Part shown: positions 1 to 8,249 of the stretch, in pieces | Numbering within the stretch: position 1 is the first letter of the stretch | Layout: each line of letters opens with the position of its first letter | Made by a program: the position numbers and the translations under genes | Assembly (NCBI GenBank): GCA_035289165.1 | Contig: DATDYA010000008.1 | Coordinates: 1 to 64,000 of the forward strand | Origin: DATDYA01 sp035289165 | GTDB lineage: Bacteria > Patescibacteriota > Patescibacteriia > Magasanikbacterales > GWA2-37-8 | Length of the DNA stretch: 64,000 nt | Direction: 5' to 3' | The notes under the pieces: generated by a model | Seen by the model: only the letters and a program-made list of their open reading frames with translations | Databases searched by the model: none | What the model was told of the DNA's origin: nothing

Positions 1-170
1 GGTCTGGGAACACGGGTGTCCCCAGTTTCGGAGAACGACCAAGGATTCTCGCGCCTACGGTCCGGGACGGATATCCGCCCTTGACCGCGCGAGAAAGAAG
101 GAGGCCCCATGGGCCTGCCTGAACGCTTTTGGCGCCGTCAAACACCTCGCGGCGCCCCTCTATTTGTATG
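1..170. other. GC-rich, strongly structured segment of unknown nature
   Basis: This stretch is much richer in G+C than the AT-rich DNA that follows at about 170. It folds into stacked hairpins: 4-8 with 21-25; a long one pairing 46-54 with 87-95, 59-62 with 83-86, 64-66 with 78-80 and 68-70 with 75-77; 102-108 with 112-116; and GGCGCCG with CGGCGCC around 132-157, terminator-like but with a weak T-run. All three plus-strand frames are partly open at the window edge, and an AAGGAGG (98-104) precedes an ATG at 109 that would encode only 20 residues. I do not recognise tmRNA, RNase P, SRP or 5S signatures. It could be the 3' part of a structured RNA or the tail of a GC-rich gene like the one at 24795. 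Confidence 0.4.
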
Positions 171-216
171 AAAAATTTAAATTTCTCTTAAATTAGCCAA
201 ATTAAATTCCGATAGT

Positions 217-264
217 TTATACCATACTCCAAAAAGTTTGCTTATTTTTTGGAGTATGGTATAA
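217..264. repeat. 19-bp inverted repeat over promoter (putative operator)
   Basis: Left arm 217-235 and right arm 246-264 are perfect inverted copies separated by 10 bases. The right arm contains most of the TATAAT at 260-265, so a protein bound here would block transcription of the downstream ATPase gene. As RNA it has no following T-run, so it is not an intrinsic terminator. Operator function is inferred. Confidence 0.55.
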
Positions 265-265
265 T
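238..265 (+). promoter_or_regulatory. Promoter of DUF4143 ATPase gene
   Basis: A perfect TATAAT lies at 260-265, with a weak -35 (TTGCTT at 238-243, 16-base spacer). The predicted start is about 272, giving a leader near 20 nt. The promoter is embedded in the inverted repeat at 217-264. Confidence 0.55.
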
Positions 266-293
266 AAGGCAGTATTAATTACCTCTTATTTTT

Positions 294-1472
294 ATGTTTA
301 AACCTAGATATTTAGAATCCCACATACTCTCGGATTTAAAAGAAAAAATGGTATTCGTTGGAGGGCCGCGACAAGTCGGCAAAACTACTTTAGCCAAATA
401 TATCGGCGAGCAAGACTACGTATCTCGGGCATATTTAAACTGGGATAATGCAGAACAACGAAAGATGATAATCAGCAACAATATACCAGCTGATGCTAAG
501 CTAATTATTTTTGATGAATTACACAAATACCGATCATGGAAAAATTATATCAAAGGGATTTATGATACTTATAAAGGCAAATTTAGCATTTTAGTTACCG
601 GCAGTGCACGATTGGATGTGTATCGTCGAGGGGGAGATTCTTTATTGGGGCGTTATCATTATTTTCGTTTACACCCGTTTAGTGTTAGAGAAGTGATGGG
701 TGAGGGTTGGCAGACCGAACCGTTTGATGAAATAAAATTTTTAAAAGACAAAAAGATAAGCCGGGCTTTTTCTGATCTCCTCACTTATGGTGGATTTCCC
801 GAACCGTATCTGGCGAAAAACCCTCAAACACTACGACGCTTTCACAATGAGCGCTCGGAACGTTTAATTAAAGAGGATATACGAGATGTGGAAAATATTC
901 AGGACATCTCATTGCTCCAAGTTTTATCAGATATATTACCTAGCAAAGTAGGATCTTTGTTGTCTCTAAATTCTTTGCAAGAAGACCTGGCGGTAACTCA
1001 CAAAACGATTTCTCGTTGGGTGGATATGCTAGAGAGGTTTTACTACCATTTTAGAATTTATCCTTTTAAGTCTAGTTTAATTAAGTCGTTACGAAAACAA
1101 CCCAAGATGTATATGTGGGACTGGTCGCAGGTTGAAAATGAAGCTGCTCGGTTAGAAAATATGGTTGCCTCTCACTTGCTTAAGACAGCGCACTTGCTTT
1201 ATGATTATTTTGGTTTCAAAGCCGAGGTGTATTACTTACGTGATACCGAGGGGCGAGAAGTAGACTTTTTGTTAACAGTAGATCGCAAGCCTTGGTTTAG
1301 CGTCGAAGTGAAACAAAACGACACCAGCCCCTCGTCCCACTTGAAATATTTTGGTGATAGGTTGAGAATTCCTTTTCAATATCAAGTGGTCGGAGGCGGT
1401 ACGGGAATAGATTATTTAAAAGACGGGATTAGGACAATGAGTGTAGATAAGTTCTTGTCCGGGCTAGCGTAA
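294..1472 (+). CDS. AAA ATPase with C-terminal DUF4143 domain
   Basis: This is a 392-residue P-loop protein. The Walker A motif GGPRQVGKTT lies at residues 23-32, a Walker B-like LIIFDE near residue 70, and a sensor-like VTGSARLDVYRRG follows near 100. The C-terminal third carries the DUF4143 signature with REVDFLL and SVEVKQ, which resembles a PD-(D/E)xK nuclease-like fold. Members are abundant in archaea and CPR bacteria, often in variable loci, and their role is unknown; a defence or toxin-linked role is only a guess. The gene stands alone, with a palindrome over its promoter. A second, divergent copy lies at 31087-32211 on the other strand and also has a palindrome over its promoter. Confidence 0.85.
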   Translation: MFKPRYLESHILSDLKEKMVFVGGPRQVGKTTLAKYIGEQDYVSRAYLNWDNAEQRKMIISNNIPADAKLIIFDELHKYRSWKNYIKGIYDTYKGKFSILVTGSARLDVYRRGGDSLLGRYHYFRLHPFSVREVMGEGWQTEPFDEIKFLKDKKISRAFSDLLTYGGFPEPYLAKNPQTLRRFHNERSERLIKEDIRDVENIQDISLLQVLSDILPSKVGSLLSLNSLQEDLAVTHKTISRWVDMLERFYYHFRIYPFKSSLIKSLRKQPKMYMWDWSQVENEAARLENMVASHLLKTAHLLYDYFGFKAEVYYLRDTEGREVDFLLTVDRKPWFSVEVKQNDTSPSSHLKYFGDRLRIPFQYQVVGGGTGIDYLKDGIRTMSVDKFLSGLA

Positions 1473-1496
1473 ACTTTAGATCTACTTATACATTCT

Positions 1497-1528
1497 AAAC
1501 AAAAAGTCCAAGATTACTCTTAGACTTT
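1497..1528 (-). terminator. Terminator of the superoxide dismutase gene
   Basis: On the minus strand AAAGTC pairs with GACTTT, with an inner AAGA/TCTT pairing, followed by a T-rich tail (complement of 1497-1505). It lies between the convergent ATPase and sod genes. Confidence 0.6.
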
Positions 1529-1566
1529 ATGATGCAATAATATTCTACACTAAAGGCCTGAATTTG

Positions 1567-2148
1567 TTAAAACAACTTCAACACCTTCCACCAATTCTCA
1601 ATGTATTCTTGTCTTTTATTCTGGTATTTAAGGTAGTAAGCATGTTCCCAAAGGTCCAGCCCAATAATTGGTTCGTGGCCGAGAGATAGGGGCGAATCTT
1701 GGTTGGGCAAAGAATACATTTTTAAAACCTCGCTTTCATCGCGTACTAACCAGCTCCAGCCACTACCAAAATGACTAAGAGAAATCTTGGTAAACTCTTC
1801 TTTAAAGGTTTCGAGTGCCCCCCAGCGGTCTTCAATGTTTTTTATTAACGTTTCATCCGCCTGTTTTTCGGGACCCATAATCAACCAATAGAGGTTGTGG
1901 TTGACAAAACCACCCCCGTTATTTTTAATTTTTACTCGGTCGGCTTCTTCTACTGGAATGGTTTTAATTTTTTGGAGAATCTCCTCCGCAGTCTTATCCG
2001 CGAGATCCGGATATTTGTTCACGACCTCTTGGAAGTTATCTAAATATTTTTGATGATGCTTGGTGTGGTGCACCTCCATGGTCTTCGCGTCAATGTGCGG
2101 TTCAAGCGCATCATATTTATACGGTAATTCGATTAGAGCGTAGGGCAT
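1567..2148 (-). CDS. sodB: Superoxide dismutase, Fe/Mn family
   Basis: The gene encodes 193 residues, the normal length for iron/manganese superoxide dismutase, which converts superoxide to oxygen and hydrogen peroxide. Expected metal ligands are visible: His27 in the N-terminal HHTKHH segment, the His of FVNHNLYW in the middle, and Asp and His of DLWEHAYYLKY near the C-terminus. GSGWSWLV and the C-terminal ENWWKV are family hallmarks. No signal peptide is present, so it is probably cytoplasmic. It is a single-gene unit with its own terminator at 1497-1528. Iron versus manganese use cannot be decided from the sequence. Its presence suggests exposure to oxygen. Confidence 0.93.
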   Translation of the reverse strand: MPYALIELPYKYDALEPHIDAKTMEVHHTKHHQKYLDNFQEVVNKYPDLADKTAEEILQKIKTIPVEEADRVKIKNNGGGFVNHNLYWLIMGPEKQADETLIKNIEDRWGALETFKEEFTKISLSHFGSGWSWLVRDESEVLKMYSLPNQDSPLSLGHEPIIGLDLWEHAYYLKYQNKRQEYIENWWKVLKLF

Positions 2149-2223
2149 AAAATTTAAGGTTATAACTTATACTTAACTAGTATGGTATATATTTTTAGCC
2201 GATTTGGCAAGTGGACAATTGTT

Positions 2224-2256
2224 TGTAAAAAAGAACCCCCAAGTTTTCTGGGGGTT
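2224..2256 (-). terminator. Intrinsic terminator after recA
   Basis: An 8-bp stem (2234-2241 with 2249-2256) is followed on the minus strand by a T-run (complement of 2225-2233). It sits just past the recA stop. Confidence 0.85.
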
Positions 2257-2262
2257 TAAATA

Positions 2263-3351
2263 TTATTCTTCCTGTGGCAAAGGCACTTCTTCGTCGGCTG
2301 GTTCGCCCGGATTGCCTTCTTCCTCGTCTGGCGCCTCGCCTCGTTCTACCACCTCCCAAACCTTGTCTCTAATCTCGGCGATAAGTTTTGGGTTATCTTT
2401 TAAAAATTTCTTAGCCGTTTCTCTGCCGACTCCTAATTTTTCTTCACCATAATTGTAAGAATTACCTTTTTTATCAATTACTTTGTAGGTGACACCAGTA
2501 TCAAACAAATCGCCAGATAAGGAAATACCCTCGTTATACATAATGTCGAATTCGGTGGTGCGGAACGGCGGGGCAACTTTGTTCTTAACAATCTTCACTT
2601 TAACGCGGTTACCAATGACCTTATCTCCCTGTTTAATTTGAGCGGCGCGGCGGATCTCAATCCGGATTGAAGAGTAGAATTTTAAAGCCACACCACCAGT
2701 CGTAGTTTCTGGGTTGCCAAAATACACGCCAATCTTCATGCGAGTCTGGTTAATAAAGATCAAAACAGTTTTGGATTTACTAATGACCGCGGTTAATTTT
2801 CGAAGGGCCTGACTCATGAGCCTGGCTTGTAAACCCATCTGGGCATCACCCATGTCACCCTCGATCTCTGCCTTTGGCACGAGGGCCGCTACGGAGTCAA
2901 CGACGATTACGTCCACCGCGTTGGAACGAACCAAAGTCTCCACGATTTCCAAAGCTTGTTCACCGGTATCTGGCTGGGAAATTAAAAGTTCGTCAATTTT
3001 TATACCAATTTTTCTAGCATAATCTGGGTCAACCGCATGCTCAGCATCGACAAAAGCAGCAATGCCGCCCCGTTTTTGGACTTCTGCCACAACATGTTGA
3101 GCTAGTGTGGTTTTACCACTGGCTTCCGGTCCATAAATTTCAATAATGCGTCCGCGGGGCACGCCTTTAATACCAAGCGCGATGTCTAAAGACATACAAC
3201 CGGTCGGGATAGCCTCAACCTGCATACTCGCCTTGCCTTCACCAAAAGTCATAATCGCCCCATCGCCAAAGCGGCTCTTGATCTGTTCGATCGCGCTTTC
3301 AGCGGCCTTCAATTTATTCTTTACCTCCTCACTAGCTGATCCTTTAGCCAT
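2263..3351 (-). CDS. recA: Recombinase RecA
   Basis: RecA is a 362-residue ATP-dependent strand-exchange protein for homologous recombination. Walker A GPEASGKTT is at residues 74-82, Walker B VIVVDSVAAL near 150, the MGLQARLMSQALRKL segment and the DNA-binding loop with FINQTRMKIGVYFGNPETTTGG all follow in the right order. The C-terminus is an acidic tail, as usual. It lies last in the minus-strand run ftsK - rodZ-like - recA, 26 bases after the preceding gene. No promoter is obvious in that gap, so co-transcription is likely. No SOS box was recognised. Confidence 0.97.
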   Translation of the reverse strand: MAKGSASEEVKNKLKAAESAIEQIKSRFGDGAIMTFGEGKASMQVEAIPTGCMSLDIALGIKGVPRGRIIEIYGPEASGKTTLAQHVVAEVQKRGGIAAFVDAEHAVDPDYARKIGIKIDELLISQPDTGEQALEIVETLVRSNAVDVIVVDSVAALVPKAEIEGDMGDAQMGLQARLMSQALRKLTAVISKSKTVLIFINQTRMKIGVYFGNPETTTGGVALKFYSSIRIEIRRAAQIKQGDKVIGNRVKVKIVKNKVAPPFRTTEFDIMYNEGISLSGDLFDTGVTYKVIDKKGNSYNYGEEKLGVGRETAKKFLKDNPKLIAEIRDKVWEVVERGEAPDEEEGNPGEPADEEVPLPQEE

Positions 3352-3377
3352 ACGAATTTTAAATTAATAAATTTTAA

Positions 3378-4082
3378 TTAGTTTGGTAGTAGGGTAATTT
3401 TTTCTCCGGCCACAGCCTGTGGTCTCGCGACCACATGTCGGGTAACCGTCGAAGTTTTACCATGCTTTTTCTTAACCGAAACAATGATTGTATTAACTCC
3501 GTTTTGTAAATCTAGGTGCGTTTCAAATTGGCCGCTATCGTTTACACGTACTTCTTGCCCGTTAATTGTCAGTGCTGTTTCTTTTTCTGTTTCACCTTGG
3601 ATTAGTGCTGACAAAGTGTTGGCCACCAGTCCTTCTTCCGGCGAATAAAGAACTAATCTCGGTGGCTCAATCACGCCTTTAATTTGCCAGGCTAGATAAC
3701 CAACAAAAATAAAGATAAAGACACCGGCCACGATATACCGAAGAGTGAGGGAAAAGAAATTAAATCGTGAATTACGAATGGACTGGTGGGGGTGAACGGT
3801 TTTAATATCTCGTAATCCGCCTTCGCATTTAAAATCTTTAGCTAGAGCCTTGGAATCCAATCCCACCGCCTTCGCATAGGCTTTAATATAGGCCAGGCGA
3901 TAAGCTGTGGCCTGGGGGAGCCGAAAGTATTCGCAATCCTCAATCATGAGGAGGTGGTTTTTGGCGACAAAAGAATTTTTTGAAATGCTTTCTAAATCCA
4001 AACCAATGCGAATTCTCGCTTCCTTGAGTTCTTCACCAACGCGCTTGGTCTTCGCGATTCGTTTGTAACAAAACATGGTCAT
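3378..4082 (-). CDS. RodZ-like membrane protein: HTH domain, one TM, Ig-like C-terminus
   Basis: The protein has an N-terminal helix-turn-helix domain of the RodZ/HTH_25 type (GEELKEARIRIGLDLESIS, then a LPQATAYRLAYIKAYAKAVGL segment). A single membrane helix follows around VAGVFIFIFVGYLAWQI. The outer part has a bacterial Ig-like fold (LTINGQEVRVNDSGQFETHL). RodZ links the MreB cytoskeleton to the cell wall; this protein may do the same or be a simpler shape or envelope factor. I chose the Met at 4082 (alternative 4076) because it follows the ftsK stop at 4087, giving 234 residues; a longer frame from 4115 would overlap ftsK. Confidence 0.7.
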   Translation of the reverse strand: MTMFCYKRIAKTKRVGEELKEARIRIGLDLESISKNSFVAKNHLLMIEDCEYFRLPQATAYRLAYIKAYAKAVGLDSKALAKDFKCEGGLRDIKTVHPHQSIRNSRFNFFSLTLRYIVAGVFIFIFVGYLAWQIKGVIEPPRLVLYSPEEGLVANTLSALIQGETEKETALTINGQEVRVNDSGQFETHLDLQNGVNTIIVSVKKKHGKTSTVTRHVVARPQAVAGEKITLLPN

Positions 4083-4086
4083 ATTT

Positions 4087-6351
4087 TTACTCTTTGAACA
4101 CCGTGCCACCCGCATCCAAAGTTTGTTCTTCGTCCGACAATTCGAAAGACGCAGTTGGCATCATGTGTTCAGTAAAAACTTCTCTCGGTTTAGCGCCATC
4201 AGCAGGTCCTACTATACCAGCTTCTTCTAATTCGTCAAGCAGTCTGGCCGCCCGGGCATAGCCCACCTTCATCCGTCTTTGCATGAGCGAAGCGCTGGCT
4301 TTTCCTGATTCGATTACCAGTTGTTTAGCTTCATTGAAAAGCGGGTCTTGGTCGTCGCTGCCACCACCGAACATGTTTAGCGTGCCGCCATTTCCCCCGC
4401 CCTTACTAACAACCGATTCGTTGTAATTAGGTTCAGCGTTACCCTTCAAAAAGTCAACAATTCGTTTCATTTCTTCTTCGGAAACATAGGCGCCTTGGAT
4501 GCGTTTTGGTTTAGACAATTCAGCTGTTAAGAATAGCATGTCGCCGCGCCCCAAAAGTTTTTCCGCCCCCGGGCAATCCAAAATTGTACGGGAATCAATA
4601 AGCGAAGCGACTGAAAAAGCGATACGAGCCGGGATGTTCGCTTTCATGAGACCGGTGATAACTTCAACGCTCGGGCGTTGCGTCGCAACAATAAGGTGAA
4701 TACCAACCGCCCGCGCCATCTGGGCAATGCGGATAATGCCAGCTTCAACTTCGCTGGCCGCCATTGCCATGAGGTCAGCTAGTTCGTCAATGACAAAAAC
4801 AATGTATGGCATTTTTTCAGTAGCCGTTTTGTTGTAAGATTGGATGTCGCGCTTACCGGAAGCGGCGAGAAGATCAAAACGACGTTCCATTTCCCCGATT
4901 GTCCATTTCAAAGCGTTAACAGTTTTTGCTGGGTCAGTAATAACTGGTGTTAGAAGATGAGGGATGCCGTTGTAAAGAGTCAGTTCGACTCTTTTGGGGT
5001 CAACCATAATGACCCGCAAAGTTTCTGGAGTGTTTTGGTAAAGTAAGCTAAGTAAAATTGTATTAATACAAACGGTTTTACCAGATCCCGTGGCGCCCGC
5101 AATTAAAAGATGCGGCATTTTGGAAAGCCTCCCAAACCAGACAGTACCGGCGACATCTTTTCCCAATGCCACCTGCAAGGTGTCTTCGCGATCTTTAAAC
5201 TCTGGGCTTTCCAAGAGTTCGCGTAAAGTAACCATCGCTACTTTTTGGTTTGGAACTTCAATGCCGACTAAAGATTGGCCAGGAATGGGGGCCTCAATGC
5301 GAATAGGGTGGGCCGCCAAAGCTAAAGCCAGGTCGTTGCTTAAGGCCAAGATGCGGGTTAGCTTAATACCCTTAGCTGGTTTTAAAGAAAATTGCGTTAC
5401 AGTTGGGCCCACTCGAACTTCTCCCATATCCACTTCAATGCCAAAGTTTTGTAAGGTATCCCGAATAATCTCCGCGTTGCTTTTAATATCTCCAGACGAT
5501 GGTTTGGTTTTTGAGGTAAAGAGAAGACTGGTGTCCGGTAAAGCGAATGAGCTGTAATCTGGTAGTGGTAATTCTTCCAATTGGCCTTCCTTAGCCGTTT
5601 CTTCCGTCGGGCCTCCAGTCTCTAATTCAGTTTTTCTTTCCAAAGATTTTCGTTCAAAGGCTCGCCGTTCTTCTTCCTCCTCTTCTAATTTTACGGTTTC
5701 CCATTCTTCGGTTTCTTCACTTGGTGTTTCTTCATAATCCCCTTTAATCTTAAATTCTACCTTTTCTTCCTTTTTAAAACGGTAGAAGAAATTTACCAGC
5801 TGCTGTCCAAGAAAACCGAGTATGAGAAAGAACTTCTTGTTTAAAAGTACTAATTGCGCCAAAGAAGTGTTAAAAATGAAAATGATTGAGATTAAAAGTA
5901 GAGCAATAAATATAACCAGACTACCCCAGTAGCCGAGGTAAGTCCCTAGTGGCCAGGCTAAAGCGAGGCCAACCAGTCCACCACCATAGCCCTGCATGGC
6001 TAAATCCACCATTTCTTCCACTGCATTTTGTAGATGGACAAGGCCGTTGAAACTCAAAAAGAAGAGTATTGAGCCAAAAAAATGGGTGGGGCGATACTCG
6101 TAACTCAAATCTTTTATGATTAGCCCGGCGACAATGGCCAGGATGATTGGAAAAAAGTAGCGGACTTGGCCAAAGCCAATTGCGAGGAGCGAATCAATGA
6201 AGTGGCCAGCAATTCCCGCTAAATTAAAGAAGCTAAGGATAGACAAACCAGCTACCACAAAGAGGAAAATAGATAAAAGACCCCTGCCGATTTCAGGGTT
6301 TAGATTAATGCGTTCCCGCAAAGGTGGTCGCCCGCGACGTGATCTCGACAT
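4087..6351 (-). CDS. ftsK: DNA translocase FtsK/SpoIIIE
   Basis: The ATP-driven DNA pump clears chromosomes from the division septum. About 754 residues start at the ATG at 6351 (6357 also possible); an upstream in-frame Met at 6423 lies before the predicted promoter and is unlikely. Four hydrophobic segments in the first ~190 residues anchor it, an acidic linker follows, then the motor domain with Walker A AGATGSGKTV and Walker B IVFVIDELADLM. The C-terminus has the winged-helix gamma domain (SASLMQRRMKVGYARAARLLDELE). Its promoter would give a leader of only about 6-12 nt. It heads the ftsK - rodZ-like - recA run. Confidence 0.95.
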   Translation of the reverse strand: MSRSRRGRPPLRERINLNPEIGRGLLSIFLFVVAGLSILSFFNLAGIAGHFIDSLLAIGFGQVRYFFPIILAIVAGLIIKDLSYEYRPTHFFGSILFFLSFNGLVHLQNAVEEMVDLAMQGYGGGLVGLALAWPLGTYLGYWGSLVIFIALLLISIIFIFNTSLAQLVLLNKKFFLILGFLGQQLVNFFYRFKKEEKVEFKIKGDYEETPSEETEEWETVKLEEEEEERRAFERKSLERKTELETGGPTEETAKEGQLEELPLPDYSSFALPDTSLLFTSKTKPSSGDIKSNAEIIRDTLQNFGIEVDMGEVRVGPTVTQFSLKPAKGIKLTRILALSNDLALALAAHPIRIEAPIPGQSLVGIEVPNQKVAMVTLRELLESPEFKDREDTLQVALGKDVAGTVWFGRLSKMPHLLIAGATGSGKTVCINTILLSLLYQNTPETLRVIMVDPKRVELTLYNGIPHLLTPVITDPAKTVNALKWTIGEMERRFDLLAASGKRDIQSYNKTATEKMPYIVFVIDELADLMAMAASEVEAGIIRIAQMARAVGIHLIVATQRPSVEVITGLMKANIPARIAFSVASLIDSRTILDCPGAEKLLGRGDMLFLTAELSKPKRIQGAYVSEEEMKRIVDFLKGNAEPNYNESVVSKGGGNGGTLNMFGGGSDDQDPLFNEAKQLVIESGKASASLMQRRMKVGYARAARLLDELEEAGIVGPADGAKPREVFTEHMMPTASFELSDEEQTLDAGGTVFKE

Positions 6352-6369
6352 AATCATTTTGTTACGAAT

Positions 6370-6398
6370 ATTATAGCACAGAGGCGAAAGTCGGACAA
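6370..6398 (-). promoter_or_regulatory. Promoter of ftsK operon
   Basis: On the minus strand TTGTCC (6393-6398), a 17-base spacer and a perfect TATAAT (6370-6375) predict a start near 6363, almost at the ftsK ATG. Confidence 0.7.
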
Positions 6399-6416
6399 AT
6401 AAAAGAACTACAGAGG

Positions 6417-6445
6417 TTGCCAAAACTAACCGGATGGTATATAAT
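6417..6445 (+). promoter_or_regulatory. Promoter of C39-like peptidase gene
   Basis: TTGCCA (6417-6422), a 17-base spacer and TATAAT (6440-6445), with the start codon about 14 nt beyond the predicted transcription start. It is divergent from the ftsK promoter. Confidence 0.7.
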
Positions 6446-6465
6446 AGGCGCCCTTATGAAAAATT

Positions 6466-6930
6466 ATGGCTTTGCCGTACTACAAACAAGAGACCAATTA
6501 TACCTGTGGTCCAGCCAGCTTTCGCATGGTTATGGCTTCTTTGGGTTTTATCTATGATGAAACAGAATTAAAAAAATTGTTAAAAACCAGCAAAATTTGG
6601 GGTACTTTGCACAAAAGCTTCGTGGAAGCGGCAGAAAAACATAAGCTTAACTATGTCGTAAAAAGAAATACGGAAGTAAACGAATTGAGGAAAGCCTTAA
6701 GAAAAAAGAAGCTGGCGATTGTCTGTTATGCCATGCCACCACACGAAATATATCATTACGCAGTGGTAAAAAAGGTTGGTCTAAAATATATTTATTTGTT
6801 GGATCCCTTCCTTGGCCCGAATTGCCAGTATTTACTTACTGACTTTGTAAAATTTTGGAAAAGTGACCCCAAACACGAAGGTGATGAGAGATGGTTTTTC
6901 GCCATTGAAAATAACAAGGCCGTGAATTAA
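6466..6930 (+). CDS. Peptidase C39-like cysteine protease domain protein
   Basis: This is a 154-residue single-domain protein of the papain-like C39 fold. The catalytic Cys14 sits in YTCGPAS, the His in YHYAVV near residue 90, and the Asp in LLDPFLGP about 17 residues later, so the catalytic triad looks complete. C39 domains cut double-glycine leader peptides when fused to transporters. This one stands alone without membrane segments, so its substrate is unknown; such stand-alone domains are common in CPR genomes. It is a single-gene unit with its own promoter and terminator. Confidence 0.75.
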   Translation: MALPYYKQETNYTCGPASFRMVMASLGFIYDETELKKLLKTSKIWGTLHKSFVEAAEKHKLNYVVKRNTEVNELRKALRKKKLAIVCYAMPPHEIYHYAVVKKVGLKYIYLLDPFLGPNCQYLLTDFVKFWKSDPKHEGDERWFFAIENNKAVN

Positions 6931-6959
6931 AGCCGCCCCAAAGTTTAGGCGGCTTTTTT
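6931..6959 (+). terminator. Terminator after C39-like gene
   Basis: AGCCGCC (6931-6937) pairs with GGCGGCT (6948-6954), followed by a run of T to 6959. Confidence 0.9.
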
Positions 6960-6967
6960 AAATTGTC

Positions 6968-6996
6968 TTGACCGGCACTCGTAGCGAGAATATAAT
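6968..6996 (+). promoter_or_regulatory. Promoter of 7021 gene
   Basis: TTGACC (6968-6973), a 17-base spacer and a perfect TATAAT (6991-6996), about 18 nt before the ATG. Confidence 0.75.
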
Positions 6997-7020
6997 TGAA
7001 ACATTGTTATTAATTGTTTT

Positions 7021-7434
7021 ATGAGAGTAGGCATAAGCGGTTCCATGCAATTTACCGAAAAAATGATTGAAGTGAGGGACAATCTTCTGACCCTTGGTCA
7101 TAATGCTTATGTTACTTCCTACGCCAAAGCCTTCGTTGGAAAAACTACTGAAGAAAAAGAGAGAATTAAGCTTGACCAAAAAAGAACCGATGATGTTATA
7201 AAAGAATACTGGGATTTAATGCAAGGAGGCGATGCGATTTTAGTTTTAAATTTTGAGAAACACAACATCCCCAATTACATCGGTGGGAATACTTTAATGG
7301 AAATCGGCTTTGCCCATGTTTTAGGACAGAAGATTTTTCTCTGGAATCCGATCCCCGACCAACCTTATTGTAAACATGAAATCGAATCGGTCCATCCGGT
7401 TGTTATTAATGGCGACCTATCCTTAGTTAAATAA
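7021..7434 (+). CDS. Nucleoside 2-deoxyribosyltransferase-like protein
   Basis: The 137-residue protein starts with MRVGISGSMQFTEKM, a glycine/serine loop after a first beta strand. The segment GGNTLMEIGFAHVLGQKIFLW resembles the active-site region of nucleoside 2-deoxyribosyltransferases, with Glu as the candidate nucleophile. Those enzymes exchange bases between deoxynucleosides. The match is by pattern only; related Rossmann-like nucleotide-binding proteins (TIR-like or DUF4406-type) are alternatives. It is co-transcribed with the NUDIX gene that starts 2 bases after its stop, which suggests a shared role in nucleotide salvage or cleansing. Confidence 0.5.
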   Translation: MRVGISGSMQFTEKMIEVRDNLLTLGHNAYVTSYAKAFVGKTTEEKERIKLDQKRTDDVIKEYWDLMQGGDAILVLNFEKHNIPNYIGGNTLMEIGFAHVLGQKIFLWNPIPDQPYCKHEIESVHPVVINGDLSLVK

Positions 7435-7435
7435 T

Positions 7436-7921
7436 ATGGAGATGATGGATGTCGTAAACGATAAAGATGAAGTGGTGGGTCAGGTAGACAAGGAAGATGT
7501 TTACAAAAAATTATTATGTCACTGGATTGTTCACGTCCTAATTTTTAACGATGAAGGCAAGTTGGCTTTGCAATTACGCCATCCCAACCTTTCTTTCGCA
7601 CCAAATCATTGGTCTACAACAGTTGGTGGGCATGTGCAAGCCGGTGAGAGTTACGAAGACGCCACGAAAAGAGAAATGAGAGAAGAAGTTGGCGTTGAAA
7701 CACCAATAGAATATTTTTCTAAAGATTCTTATCACGCCCTTGGCCAGCCAGACAAATTTATTGTTTGTTATAGAGCAAAATATAACGGGCCATTCCAGAT
7801 GGAACCAGAAGCAGTAGTGGAAGTAGAATTTTTTACTATCGAAGAAATTAAATCAATGATTGAACAAGGAGAAAAATTTCATCCCGAACTGTTATTTATC
7901 TTAAAGAAATATTTTTTGTAA
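7436..7921 (+). CDS. NUDIX hydrolase (isopentenyl-diphosphate isomerase-like)
   Basis: The 161-residue protein carries a complete NUDIX box, GGHVQAGESYEDATKREMRE followed by EVGV, which binds Mg and cleaves nucleoside-diphosphate-X bonds. The N-terminus (VVNDKDEVVGQVDKEDVYKK) and the HWSTTVGGHV segment resemble the Idi/YfcD branch, but the Cys/Glu pair of true Idi is not evident, so a diphosphatase role is more likely. Start codons at 7436, 7442 and 7445 are all possible. It follows the 7021 gene in a two-gene operon closed by a terminator. Confidence 0.8.
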   Translation: MEMMDVVNDKDEVVGQVDKEDVYKKLLCHWIVHVLIFNDEGKLALQLRHPNLSFAPNHWSTTVGGHVQAGESYEDATKREMREEVGVETPIEYFSKDSYHALGQPDKFIVCYRAKYNGPFQMEPEAVVEVEFFTIEEIKSMIEQGEKFHPELLFILKKYFL

Positions 7922-7927
7922 AAAATA

Positions 7928-7957
7928 ACCCTCGATACAATGTCGAGGGTTTTTCTT
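7928..7957 (+). terminator. Terminator after NUDIX gene
   Basis: ACCCTCGA (7928-7935) pairs with TCGAGGGT (7943-7950) and runs into TTTTCTTT. Confidence 0.9.
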
Positions 7958-8189
7958 TCCACTAAGCTGCGTAAAGAGTTGCATGTTTTAGCCACGGATC
8001 AAATCTAAAAAACTTCGACTATAAACAAAAAAATGATTATAGAGGAGAGAGAATTGCTTTTTACAATCCGATCCGGTTGAGACATCAACTCCACCGCAGC
8101 TTGTTGGAAAGAATGTGAAAACATTGTAAGGTGTAACACGAGTAGTGTCAAGTGTGGATAGATTGAGTCTAACTTTTTATCATATAACA
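7958..8189. other. Intergenic stretch without recognised gene
   Basis: I see no convincing gene here. Short frames exist on both strands (the longest, on the minus strand up to 8190, has no family features), and nothing resembles a tRNA or terminator. Confidence 0.5.
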
Positions 8190-8218
8190 TTGCAAAATTT
8201 AATATTATTCGGTATATT
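8190..8218 (+). promoter_or_regulatory. Promoter of radical SAM gene at 8250
   Basis: TTGCAA (8190-8195), a 17-base spacer and TATATT (8213-8218), about 25 nt before the ATG. Confidence 0.55.
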
Positions 8219-8249
8219 TATCAATAGTGATTAATTATTTTTTATCATT

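Noticed and set aside
1..84. C-terminal end of a protein gene at the window edge
   Set aside because: All three plus frames are partly open and none shows a recognisable family; strong RNA-like pairing made a coding call unsafe.
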